NCBI RefSeq assembly: GCF_040225985.1
Contig: NZ_JBBPEU010000007.1
Span: 124,001 to 188,000, forward strand
Direction of reading: 5' to 3'
Length of the DNA stretch: 64,000 bases
Source: Shimia sp040225985
Lineage (GTDB): Bacteria > Pseudomonadota > Alphaproteobacteria > Rhodobacterales > Rhodobacteraceae
Position 1 is the first letter of the stretch. Every line of letters starts with the position of its first letter. Shown piece by piece: positions 35,572 to 43,692 of the stretch. A model generated the notes under the pieces. It was given only the letters and a program-made list of their open reading frames with translations, did no database searches and was not told the origin of the DNA. The translations under genes and the position numbers were made by a program.

Positions 35572-35617
35572 CTAGACACCTTGCCGATTTATCTAAAATA
35601 CTATACAACTAGACAAA
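35571..35617. promoter_or_regulatory. phnF-phnG divergent operator region with two CTAGACA repeats
   Basis: CTAGACA occurs at 35572-35578 (overlapping the phnG start, as TCTAGACA) and at 35609-35615. Each resembles the GTCTAGAC form of the HutC-type GntR site GTMTAKAC. The region also has AT-rich TATCTAAAATACTATAC, a likely promoter. PhnF encoded next door is the natural binder. Inference from position and pattern. Confidence 0.5.
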
Positions 35618-35673
35618 TCAATACATTTGCGCCCCGAGTCGGACAATCCTGTATTTCGTGAAAGTTTCGTGAC

Positions 35674-36420
35674 GTGACCTCAGCACAAAGAAAGACACCC
35701 GTCTGGCAAGCCATTGCACAAACTCTGACAGAAGACATTGCCAAGGGCCGTTATGGCCCCGGAGACAAGCTGCCGACCGAGGCCGAACTGTCAGCGCGGT
35801 TCGGCGTCAATCGACATACGGTGCGGCACGCCCTTAAGGATATGGCCGAAAACGGGCTGGTTCATGCGCGGCGCGGCGCAGGGGTATTTGTCGCCCAGAC
35901 GCCCACCGATTACCCCATCGGCAGACGAGTGCGGTTCCATGCCAATTTGCGCAAATCCGGGCGACTGCCGGGCAAGGAGATCCTGTCGTGTGAAACTCGC
36001 GCCTCAGATGCGCGGGAGGCCGATGCGCTGGGCTTGGAACAGGGCAAGGCTGTGCATGTGTGTAATGGTTTATCGTTAGGCGACGGTCAGCCGCTGGCTT
36101 TATTTCGATCGGTCTTTCCTGCGGAAAGATTCCCGACATTGTTGGATGAAATCCGTGCACAGCACTCTGTCACGGCGGCGCTTCGGGCTTGTGGTGTTGC
36201 GGATTACACCCGCGCATCAACGCGGCTCACCGCGAAACGCGCAGATCCGACGCAAGCCCTGCACCTGCGTCTGCGGGAAGGCGATCCGATCCTGCGCTCG
36301 GTTGGGATCAACGTGGACCCTCAAAACCATCCGGTCGAGTATGGAACCACGTGGTTTGCCGGCGACCGGGTGACCCTGACGCTGACCGATGATGTGACCG
36401 GGGGCTCAGAAGTACTCTGA
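35674..36420 (+). CDS. phnF: PhnF, GntR/HutC-family phosphonate regulator
   Basis: 248 residues from a GTG start. The N-terminal winged helix is KGRYGPGDKLPTEAELSARF with NRHTVRHALKDMAENGLV as its recognition part. The C-terminal UTRA effector domain follows from about residue 90. It is divergent from phnG across a 102-base operator region, the usual position for the repressor of the phn genes. The effector is probably a phosphonate-derived metabolite. phnM copy 2 follows on the same strand after a 67-base gap. Confidence 0.9.
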   Translation: MTSAQRKTPVWQAIAQTLTEDIAKGRYGPGDKLPTEAELSARFGVNRHTVRHALKDMAENGLVHARRGAGVFVAQTPTDYPIGRRVRFHANLRKSGRLPGKEILSCETRASDAREADALGLEQGKAVHVCNGLSLGDGQPLALFRSVFPAERFPTLLDEIRAQHSVTAALRACGVADYTRASTRLTAKRADPTQALHLRLREGDPILRSVGINVDPQNHPVEYGTTWFAGDRVTLTLTDDVTGGSEVL

Positions 36421-36487
36421 ACTGTCACGTATGCGACATACAAATCACTTAGGAAGTGGGCAATTCGCTCTTATCGAACAGTTTCCG

Positions 36488-37669
36488 ATGTCCAGAATTG
36501 CCCTTTCCCTGCGCCTGACCGGTGCCACCGTCCTGCGAGACGGCGAGATGCAGAAGCGTTCTCTCGTGGTTGAACGGGGGCGTATCTCAAAAGGCCCTTT
36601 GCCAAGCGTTGACCTGGCCGGCTATTTGCTGATGCCGGGGATCATCGACATGCATGGCGACGCGTTTGAGCGCCACATCGCCCCGCGGGCAAGCGCCTCG
36701 TTCCCGATCGAAACCGGCTTGCGCGCCACGGATCGGGATGCCGCAGCGCACGGTGTGACAACCGCATGGCTTGCCCAAAGCTGGAGCTGGGAAGGTGGCC
36801 ACCGAGGCCCGGATTATGCCGAAACGCTGTTGACCAAGATGGATCACTACAAGCCGCTGGCCCAAACGGACCTGCGCATCCAGATCCGGTGCGAGACGCA
36901 TACGGTGGATACCGCAGCGCAACTGCTCGCCGCCGTTGAACGGCACAACATCGACTATGTTGTCTTCAACAACCATCTGGACGAGGCGTTGCAACTGGCC
37001 CGCCTGCGCCCCGAGGAAATCACGCTCTGGGCCCAAAAAGCCGGGCGTACGCCGGAACAGCACATGCGACTTGTCCATGATGCCCAAAAACAGACCCCGC
37101 GTGTCCCGCGCTATCTCTGCAATCTGGCCGAACGGTTCGACCAAATGGGGGTGCGCTACGGCTCTCATGATGATCCGGACGGCGACACACGCGAAAGGTT
37201 CTCAATGATCGGGGCACGGATCTGCGAGTTTCCCACCGCTCGACCAGCTGCGGCCCTAGCTAAGGCCGTGGGTGACCATGTTTTGATGGGCGCCCCCAAT
37301 GTGGTGCGGGGTGGCTCTCAATCGGGCAACGTGGCCGCGGTCGAGTTGATCGAGGCCGGGATTTGCGACGCGCTAGTGTCCGATTATTATTATCCCGCGC
37401 TGGCGCAGGCCGCGTTCAGGCTGGCGGATGAGGGCATTCTGTCTTTGCCGAGGGCCTGGGACATGATCTCGACAAACCCTGCACGGATTATGGGGCTTGC
37501 CGATCGCGGGGCGCTCGACTTTGGAAAACGGGCCGATCTTACCATTATCAACGCAGAAACGCGCGCGATCGAGGGCACCATCGCAGGTGGGCGGATCACC
37601 CATCTTGTGGGCGAGGCCGCACACCGGTTCTGCCAGTCAAGCGACGCGTTACCGATGGCCGCAGAGTAG
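36488..37669 (+). CDS. phnM: PhnM-type diphosphatase, copy 2
   Basis: 393 residues of the same amidohydrolase family as the copy at 28440-29585, but clearly different in sequence. LLMPGIIDMHGDAFERHIAPR has HGDxxE in place of the HTDNxE of the other copy. The DHTPGQRQF region is absent. SHDDPDGDTRERF and RGGSQSGN are the counterparts of its other signatures. I chose the ATG giving MSRIALSLRLTGATVL; a start 57 bases earlier has no ribosome binding site. It lies after phnF. It may process a different phosphonate or serve as the main PhnM. Confidence 0.88.
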   Translation: MSRIALSLRLTGATVLRDGEMQKRSLVVERGRISKGPLPSVDLAGYLLMPGIIDMHGDAFERHIAPRASASFPIETGLRATDRDAAAHGVTTAWLAQSWSWEGGHRGPDYAETLLTKMDHYKPLAQTDLRIQIRCETHTVDTAAQLLAAVERHNIDYVVFNNHLDEALQLARLRPEEITLWAQKAGRTPEQHMRLVHDAQKQTPRVPRYLCNLAERFDQMGVRYGSHDDPDGDTRERFSMIGARICEFPTARPAAALAKAVGDHVLMGAPNVVRGGSQSGNVAAVELIEAGICDALVSDYYYPALAQAAFRLADEGILSLPRAWDMISTNPARIMGLADRGALDFGKRADLTIINAETRAIEGTIAGGRITHLVGEAAHRFCQSSDALPMAAE

Positions 37670-37722
37670 TTGCACGGTTCCAAACTGGGTGTAGGCTGGG
37701 TGTCGCAGAACAAGGACACCAG

Positions 37723-38121
37723 ATGCCCGCCCCTTCACTTGACCCGCAGGTCCAAGCTTTCTACGAAACCGCTCCCGAACCTCTCAGGGCAGGGCTACTC
37801 GACTTGCGCGACACGATATTTGCGGTTGCCACCGAGATCGAAGAAACCGGCGGCGTTGAAGAAACGCTGAAATGGGCACAACCGGCCTATCTGCCGAAAC
37901 GGCCCCGCGTGGGCACGACACTGCGTCTTGGCCTTCCAAAAACGGGAGGCTTTGGTTTGTATGTCCACTGCCAGACCTCTTTGATCGGCGATTTCGCAAC
38001 CGCCTTTCCCGACCTTCAGTACGAAGGAAACCGCGCCATCCTTTTTTCAGAAGGGGCCGTACCAGATGAACGCATAAACCTCTTTGTCGGGAATGCTCTG
38101 ACCTATCACCTGAAAAGGTAA
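37723..38121 (+). CDS. DUF1801 domain protein
   Basis: 132 residues. The DUF1801 (YdhG-like) pattern is clear in EPLRAGLLDLRDTIFAVATE, EETLKWAQPAYLPKRP and the final DERINLFVGNALTYHLKR. The family has no known enzymatic function. It lies between phnM copy 2 and the convergent acetyltransferase gene, and its connection with phosphonate metabolism, if any, is unknown. Confidence 0.8.
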   Translation: MPAPSLDPQVQAFYETAPEPLRAGLLDLRDTIFAVATEIEETGGVEETLKWAQPAYLPKRPRVGTTLRLGLPKTGGFGLYVHCQTSLIGDFATAFPDLQYEGNRAILFSEGAVPDERINLFVGNALTYHLKR

Positions 38122-38125
38122 CGGA

Positions 38126-38743
38126 TCAGCCGCCGTATTTTTCAAGGAAAGCCTCGGCCGACAACGTGCGAAAATCTTCCAGCGCGGCGCGCAGCTGGGC
38201 GTGTTCCCAATCCCACCACGCCAAGGACAGCAAACGCTCGGCGACATCATCAGCGAACCGGGCACGCATCGGCACAGCTGGCACGCCCGCCACGATCATG
38301 TAGGGCGGGACATCTTTCGTCACGATGGCCCCGGATGCAACGATCGCACCATGCCCGACCGTCACCTCGGGCTTGATCATGGCATTGTGCCCGATCCAGG
38401 TGTCGTGCCCGATAAACGCCCTGCGAGACGCGCGGTGTTCGAAAAAGGCGTTATCCACTCCTGCATCGTCCCAATAATCGGACGACCGGTACAGGAAATG
38501 GTGAAGGCTGGCATTTGCCATCGGATGATCTGTGGCCCCGATCCGCACGGTTGCGGCGATATTGGAAAACTTGCCGATCTCGGCATTGGCGATATCCGCC
38601 ATCCGGTCACAATAGGAATAATCCCCGAAATGGCTGTTGACGATGCGCGTTCCCTTGCCGATCTCGACAAAGCGCCCGAAGGTAGCATTGTGCAACTCGC
38701 AATCGGGGTGAATGAACGGGGTGTCTTCTTTCAGTCGGGCCAT
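38126..38743 (-). CDS. Left-handed beta-helix (hexapeptide) acetyltransferase, phosphonate-locus type
   Basis: 205 residues from the second ATG, which has AGAGG upstream; the first ATG 18 bases earlier has none. Hexapeptide repeats are seen from FGRFVEIGKGTRIVNSHFGD through IGHDTWIGHNAMIKPEVTVG and IVASGAIVTKDVPPYMIVAG. This belongs to the family of acetyltransferases found near phn genes. Acetyl transfer to an aminophosphonate, as done by PhnO, is a possible role but unproven. It is the last gene of the phnCDE1E2 run, 44 bases beyond phnE2. Confidence 0.85.
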   Translation of the reverse strand: MARLKEDTPFIHPDCELHNATFGRFVEIGKGTRIVNSHFGDYSYCDRMADIANAEIGKFSNIAATVRIGATDHPMANASLHHFLYRSSDYWDDAGVDNAFFEHRASRRAFIGHDTWIGHNAMIKPEVTVGHGAIVASGAIVTKDVPPYMIVAGVPAVPMRARFADDVAERLLSLAWWDWEHAQLRAALEDFRTLSAEAFLEKYGG

Positions 38744-38787
38744 GTCTGCCTCTTGAACCATGCTGGTGCCAAACCCTGCGCAGAAGG

Positions 38788-40110
38788 TTAGTGGCCGCTT
38801 TCATTGCCGGAGATCAGTCGGCGGCGCAGCCAACCCGAGAACCAATCCATCGCCATCACCATCAATACGATCAGGACGATGTAGTAAGCCACCTCTTCCC
38901 AGTCTTTCTGCGTGATCATGGCCTGCGTCAGCAACAGACCGATCCCGCCCCCGGTGATCGCGCCGATGATGGTCGCGCTTCGGGTGTTGGATTCAAGGAA
39001 ATAGAGGATCTGGCTGAGGAGAACCGGCGTCACTTGGGGGATCACCCCAAAGCGATAGCGCTGGATCGGGTTCGCCCCGGTGGACTGGACCCCTTCGATC
39101 TGTTTCTCGTCAACGTTTTCCAGCGCCTCCGAGAACATCTTGCCAAAGCTGCCCGTGTCCGTGATCAGGATCGCGAGGGCACCGGTCAGGGGACCTGGGC
39201 CAAACGCGCGGGACAGGACAATGGTCCAGATCAGGGCATCAACGCCGCGGCAGAAGTCAAAGAAACGACGGGTCACCTGCCGCACTGCCATGAAGGGCGA
39301 AAAGTTCTTGGCCGCAAGGAAGGCAAGCGGCAAGGCCACCAGCGCGGCCCCCATCGTGCCGAGGAAAGCCATCAAGATGGTCTCGAAAATTGCCCAGGCC
39401 ACATCGGCGTGCCGCCACATCTTGTTGTTCCAGAAATCGCTCCAGATATCCGCGGCTTCTCCGCCAAGGGCGCGGCTCATGACCTCGGAAAGGCCCATCC
39501 CGTGATAGGGACTGTCCAGCGTGAAGAAGAACAACTCCCACCCCATGAAATAGCGAAACACTTCGGTCCGGTTGCGGGTCACGGTCAGGCGTCCCTCGTC
39601 CGTCGTCACGGTGAGGCGGTTCTTTGAGAGGTTGATCCAGTCTGGCACATCACCCCCGGGCAATTGGGCCTGAACACCCTTGCCGCGGCTTGGCTGTGCC
39701 GTGATCAGGCCATAGCCCGGAATGTCATAGGACACGAAATTTTCCGCGCCGAAGGTGACAACATGGCCACCGCCAAGATCAATCACGGTCTCATCGCCCA
39801 AGCGCACCCATTCTGGCGCGGTGCCGGCGGGATAAGCGCCCTTGCGTTCGCCCTCGATGGCGGCGCTGACCTCGCCCGAACGGTTGTCGCGGCTGACATG
39901 GGTCTTGTAGCTATAGCTGTCGGCCACCAGCGCGCGGGCGTTGTCAATCTCGAAACGCTTTGCCAGCCCCGGCACGTCAAAGGAAAAGAAGATATAGGTC
40001 AGGTAGGCCAGGACCAGCAGCGGCAGCCCGAACGAGACCATCCGCTTACGTGAAAAAATCTGGTCGGCCTGAAGTTTGAGCAGGTCGGTATCGGTCGCGG
40101 TCATGGTCAT
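38788..40110 (-). CDS. phnE2: Phosphonate ABC transporter permease PhnE2 with large periplasmic insertion
   Basis: 440 residues, far longer than the usual 260-290 of PhnE. The first transmembrane helix (FGLPLLVLAYLTYIFF) lies near residues 27-42. An insert of about 190 residues then follows, with beta-like TVIDLGGGHVVTF and LTVTTDEGRLTVTRNR, before the second helix near residue 240. The remainder is a standard PhnE permease with the EAA loop GANPIQRYRFGVIPQVTP. AAGGTGACGG precedes the first ATG, which overlaps the phnE1 stop by four bases. Confidence 0.92.
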   Translation of the reverse strand: MTMTATDTDLLKLQADQIFSRKRMVSFGLPLLVLAYLTYIFFSFDVPGLAKRFEIDNARALVADSYSYKTHVSRDNRSGEVSAAIEGERKGAYPAGTAPEWVRLGDETVIDLGGGHVVTFGAENFVSYDIPGYGLITAQPSRGKGVQAQLPGGDVPDWINLSKNRLTVTTDEGRLTVTRNRTEVFRYFMGWELFFFTLDSPYHGMGLSEVMSRALGGEAADIWSDFWNNKMWRHADVAWAIFETILMAFLGTMGAALVALPLAFLAAKNFSPFMAVRQVTRRFFDFCRGVDALIWTIVLSRAFGPGPLTGALAILITDTGSFGKMFSEALENVDEKQIEGVQSTGANPIQRYRFGVIPQVTPVLLSQILYFLESNTRSATIIGAITGGGIGLLLTQAMITQKDWEEVAYYIVLIVLMVMAMDWFSGWLRRRLISGNESGH

Positions 40111-40985
40111 GCCGTCACCTTCATCTTGATTTTCTTGCCATGTGTCAGGCGGTCACGAACGTGGCTCGAAAACTGGTCCACCACGACAATCGACAGGAAC
40201 AGCAGCAGGAAAATCGCAGCGGCCTCGTCATATTGCCCTTTGCCCCAGCTCATCGCGTTCTTGAGTTCATAGCCGATGCCGCCGGCCCCCACGAAGCCAA
40301 GGATCGCCGAGGCGCGGATGTTGATTTCAAAGCGCAGCAAGGCATAGCTGAGGTAGTTCGGCGCAACCTGCGGAATGACACCGATCCACATGCGCTGGAA
40401 CCAGCTTGCACCGACAGATTGCAGGCCCTCGACGGGTTTGAGCGAGACGTTCTCATTCACCTCAGAGAAAAGCTTGCCAAGTGCCCCCGCCGTGTGGAAC
40501 GCAATGGCGACCATCGCAGGTACGGGCCCGCCACCCATCACAAAGATCAGGACCAGCGCAATCACGATCTCGGGGATCGCGCGCATGATGTCCATCAAAC
40601 GGCGGAACACGGGAATCAAGCGCGGCCAGCGGGCCAACCCGCGCGTGGACAGCAAAGACAGCCCCATCGCCAGCATCGCACCGATCAGCGTCGAGGCCCC
40701 AGCGATGTTGATCGTCTCAATCAGCGAGGGGAAGAACTTCACAAGATGCGAAGGAAGTTCTGCGGCCTTTTCAGCTGCTTCCCCCAGCACTTCTTTGGGG
40801 AAATCGAAGAACCGGTGAAAACCGTCCCAGAAACCGCCCGCGTTCCGGTCGTCGGCAATCATGAAACCCGACACCATTAGCGCGACAAAGACAATCAGCA
40901 GGATGCCGTCCAGCAGCCGCTTGCGCCGCACCTGCGCCATATAGTCGGCGCGCATGTGGTCGATATCACCCGTCAGTTCCGCCAT
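40107..40985 (-). CDS. phnE1: Phosphonate ABC transporter permease PhnE1
   Basis: 292 residues with about six transmembrane segments and normal length. The EAA loop is VEGLQSVGASWFQRMWIGVIPQVAP (shown by key residues VGAS and GVIPQ). It pairs with PhnE2 to form the membrane channel, energised by PhnC and fed by PhnD. phnE2 follows with an ATGA overlap. A GC-rich hairpin lies between phnD and this gene. Confidence 0.93.
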   Translation of the reverse strand: MAELTGDIDHMRADYMAQVRRKRLLDGILLIVFVALMVSGFMIADDRNAGGFWDGFHRFFDFPKEVLGEAAEKAAELPSHLVKFFPSLIETINIAGASTLIGAMLAMGLSLLSTRGLARWPRLIPVFRRLMDIMRAIPEIVIALVLIFVMGGGPVPAMVAIAFHTAGALGKLFSEVNENVSLKPVEGLQSVGASWFQRMWIGVIPQVAPNYLSYALLRFEINIRASAILGFVGAGGIGYELKNAMSWGKGQYDEAAAIFLLLFLSIVVVDQFSSHVRDRLTHGKKIKMKVTA

Positions 40986-41010
40986 GAAACCCTCGCTTGG
41001 AAAATGCAGA

Positions 41011-41027
41011 CCCCGCGCGCGGCGGGG
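41011..41027 (-). other. Intercistronic hairpin between phnD and phnE1
   Basis: CCCCGC and GCGGGG form a six-base-pair stem with a five-base GC loop 25 bases upstream of phnE1. There is no T-run, so it may stabilise the phnD 3' end or cause partial attenuation. Confidence 0.4.
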
Positions 41028-41051
41028 CCTGTGTCGTCATATGAAAATGGC

Positions 41052-41954
41052 TTAGTTGGATTTCAGCTTGCGCGCTTCGATGATGACTTCATACGCGTCG
41101 TGGGTGATCGGCATGAAACCTTTTGCCTCGCCTGCGGCCACACCGTAGAAGCATTCGTCGTCCATCGACTTCAGCGATGCCATCAGGCCGGTCATTTTGA
41201 CTTTCACGTCTTCCGGAAGCGCCTTGCGCAGAACAACGGGGCCTTCTGGGATCGGCTTGGACTGCCAGATCTGCACGAGGTCGTTCATGTCGACCAGTCC
41301 GGCATCAACCGCGCGGCGCAGCGCGCCCGAGTTGTAGCCGTCTTCCCAGGCACCCAGGCCATCGGCCCAGGTCACGCCGCCGTCCACGTCACCGTTGTTC
41401 ACGGCTACGATGGTTTGCTCGTGACCGCCGGTGAACTTGACCTCGCCAAAGTAGTCACCCGAGGTCATGCTCGCGCCGGTGGCCTGCGGGATTTCGATCG
41501 AGGGGATCAGAAAGCCCGAGGTCGAGTTCGGATCACCAAACCCGAAAACCTTGCCTTTCATGTCGGCCAGCGATGCAATGCCGCTGTCCTTACGTGCGAA
41601 CCCGACCGAGTAATAGCCATAGCCGCCGTCTGTGTTGACCTTGACGAGGATCGGCTCAACCGCTTCCGGGTCCGACAGATAGGTCTTTGCGTAGCCTGAC
41701 GCGCCCAACCATGCCATGTCGATGGTGCCGCCCAGCAAGCCCTGGATCACACCGTTATAATCGGCCGGTGCGAACAGCTTGGTTTCCACACCCAGCAGGT
41801 CTTCGGTTTTGGCACGCAGGCATTCGTTATTGTTCAGACGGTCTTGGGCGTTTTCACCGCCAAGGATTCCGATGCGGAATTCCTTGATCTCTTCGGCCAT
41901 GGCAGGCGCGGTCAGGGCGGTGGTGGCCAGTGCGGCAGCAATCAGTTTTTTCAT
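41052..41954 (-). CDS. phnD: Phosphonate ABC transporter substrate-binding protein PhnD
   Basis: 300 residues with signal peptide MKKLIAAALATTALTAPAMA. It captures phosphonates in the periplasm. Family features are RIGILGGENAQDRL near the mature N-terminus, LGASGYAKTY, FGFGDPNSTSGFLIPSIEI and the C-terminal WQSKPIPEGPVVLRKALP. It is second in phnC-phnD-phnE1-phnE2. Hairpins lie on both sides, suiting a protein needed in excess over its permease. Confidence 0.94.
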   Translation of the reverse strand: MKKLIAAALATTALTAPAMAEEIKEFRIGILGGENAQDRLNNNECLRAKTEDLLGVETKLFAPADYNGVIQGLLGGTIDMAWLGASGYAKTYLSDPEAVEPILVKVNTDGGYGYYSVGFARKDSGIASLADMKGKVFGFGDPNSTSGFLIPSIEIPQATGASMTSGDYFGEVKFTGGHEQTIVAVNNGDVDGGVTWADGLGAWEDGYNSGALRRAVDAGLVDMNDLVQIWQSKPIPEGPVVLRKALPEDVKVKMTGLMASLKSMDDECFYGVAAGEAKGFMPITHDAYEVIIEARKLKSN

Positions 41955-41976
41955 CTTCTCTCTCCAGTTGGTTTAA

Positions 41977-41999
41977 GCCCCGCCGTGACTGGACGGGGC
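41977..41999 (-). other. Intercistronic hairpin between phnC and phnD
   Basis: GCCCCG and CGGGGC make a six-base-pair stem with an eleven-base loop just upstream of phnD. It is weak and its function is uncertain. Confidence 0.35.
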
Positions 42000-42008
42000 A
42001 GATGAAAC

Positions 42009-42803
42009 TCAGGCCGGAACGCTTTCGAGCGTCCGGATCTCAGTCGAGGTATAGGCCTCGTTAAAGCTGTCATCGGCGCCATAGATGTCGCGCGCGACGC
42101 CGGTGGTCAGTTGTTCCGGGGTGCCATCAAACACGATCCGTCCGTCGCGCATCCCGATCACGCGGTCGCAATAGCGGCGCGCGGTATCCAGCGTGTGCAG
42201 GTTCGCGATGACCATGCGGCCGTCTTCCTCGTGAATACGGCGCAGCGATTGCATGACGACCTGCGCATTCATCGGGTCAAGCGAGGCAATCGGTTCGTCG
42301 GCAAGAATGATGCGGGGATCCTGCATCAGCGCGCGGGCGATGGCGACGCGCTGTTGCTGCCCGCCGGACAGCGCCTCGGCGCGTTTGGGGCCGTGTTCGG
42401 CAATACCCAGACGGTCCAGGATATCAATCGCACGGTGGATGTCTTCGGACGGGAACAGGTTGAACACGGTTGCCAGGGTAGAGCGGCGGTTGAGCGTGCC
42501 ATGCAACACGTTCGACACTACATCCATGCGCGGCACGAGATTGAATTGCTGGAATATCATCGCGCATTCCGACTGCCAGCGGCGCTTGTCAGCACCAGTC
42601 AGGGCAGTGATGTCGCGACCTTCAAAGGCGATCTTGCCGCTGGTGGCATCACTCAAGCGGTTGAGCATCCGTAAAAGGGTGGATTTGCCCGCACCCGAAC
42701 GCCCGATAATACCGATCATGGCCGGTTCAGAGACTTCGATCGTCGCATTGTCCACGGCGATATTCGGGCCAAAAGCCTTAGTCAGTTTTTCGATGTGCAG
42801 CAC
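42009..42803 (-). CDS. phnC: Phosphonate ABC transporter ATP-binding protein PhnC
   Basis: 264 residues from a GTG preceded by GGGGAA, giving VLHIEKLTKAFGPN, the usual PhnC start. A TTG 15 bases earlier is the other candidate. Walker A is GRSGAGKSTLLR, the Q-loop has FQQFNLVPRMDV, signature LSGGQQQRVAIARAL, Walker B IILADEPIASLDP. It powers phosphonate uptake. It is the first gene of the transport operon; the promoter region carries a palindrome shared with the divergent GntR gene. Confidence 0.94.
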   Translation of the reverse strand: MLHIEKLTKAFGPNIAVDNATIEVSEPAMIGIIGRSGAGKSTLLRMLNRLSDATSGKIAFEGRDITALTGADKRRWQSECAMIFQQFNLVPRMDVVSNVLHGTLNRRSTLATVFNLFPSEDIHRAIDILDRLGIAEHGPKRAEALSGGQQQRVAIARALMQDPRIILADEPIASLDPMNAQVVMQSLRRIHEEDGRMVIANLHTLDTARRYCDRVIGMRDGRIVFDGTPEQLTTGVARDIYGADDSFNEAYTSTEIRTLESVPA

Positions 42804-42875
42804 AGTCTTTCCCCGCAAGTTCTTCGGCGGGGAGTAGGCCGGATTGGAGTCGGGTATTTGTCAAATTAGTGAAGA

Positions 42876-42900
42876 ATTTGTAAATCCGATCTTTACAGAT
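42876..42900. promoter_or_regulatory. ATTTGTAAA-N7-TTTACAGAT palindrome between phnC and the GntR gene
   Basis: Nine-base arms that match at eight positions, spacer TCCGATC. TTTGTCA also occurs on either side (near 42857 and 42901). The site is likely an operator for the divergent GntR/FCD regulator, or part of a PhoB-controlled promoter. Confidence 0.5.
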
Positions 42901-43020
42901 TTGTCATCTTTGGGCGCGTCAATTTCTTTTTTCCCATGAAAATCAAGGGCTCTTCTTGTCTCGGCGCGCAGGCATGTTACAATGCATACATAGTGAAAGA
43001 CGCAGACCTCCAAAGACTTC

Positions 43021-43692
43021 ATGACCGCAAATCAGAAATCCACGCTTGTTGCTTCGGCCTATCGCCGCCTGCGCACGGATATCCGTGAAAACCGGCTTGC
43101 CCCCGGGTTCCAGGCCCCCGAACCCGAAATCGCCACGCGCCTCGGGATGAGCCGCACGCCCGTGCGCGAGGCCCTGATCCGGTTGCAGGCAGATGGCCTT
43201 GTCCGCCTTGTCCCCCGCCACGGGCCGTTGGTGATTGCTTTGACTCCGTCCGAGGTTCAGAGACTTTATGACGTGCTGAGTGCACTGGAACCGGAAGCGG
43301 CGGTATCCCTTGCCGATGCAGCGCCGGATACTGAAACCCTCTCGGCGCTTTCGGGATATGTCGGGGATATGGCCCAAGCACTGGATCGGCAGGATCCGCA
43401 GGGCTGGCTGGCGGCAGATGACCTGTTTCATCAGGAAATCCTGTCGCTTCAGACGAACCCGCGTCTGCACCACATGGTGTCACCCTTGCTGGACCATGTG
43501 CACCGGGTTCTTTTGACAACGCTGCCCTATCGCGACCAGATGCAGCGCGCGACCGAGGACCACCAGACGCTTTTGGCTGAACTGGCTGCGGGCAATGCCA
43601 ATGGCGCACGGCGCGAGCTGCGCCAGCATCGCAAACGCGAAGGTCGCGAGGTCATGGAAATCATCGCGGCACAGTCCCTGACCGAGCTTTAG
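43021..43692 (+). CDS. GntR-family regulator with FCD effector domain
   Basis: 223 residues. The N-terminal winged helix is seen in YRRLRTDIRENRLAPGFQAP and MSRTPVREALIRLQADGLV. The all-helical FCD domain occupies residues 75-220; DLFHQEIL carries metal-binding type residues. It is divergent from phnC and may regulate phosphonate transport, but could control another pathway. The 3' end overlaps that of the convergent dnaE2 gene by four bases. Confidence 0.85.
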   Translation: MTANQKSTLVASAYRRLRTDIRENRLAPGFQAPEPEIATRLGMSRTPVREALIRLQADGLVRLVPRHGPLVIALTPSEVQRLYDVLSALEPEAAVSLADAAPDTETLSALSGYVGDMAQALDRQDPQGWLAADDLFHQEILSLQTNPRLHHMVSPLLDHVHRVLLTTLPYRDQMQRATEDHQTLLAELAAGNANGARRELRQHRKREGREVMEIIAAQSLTEL

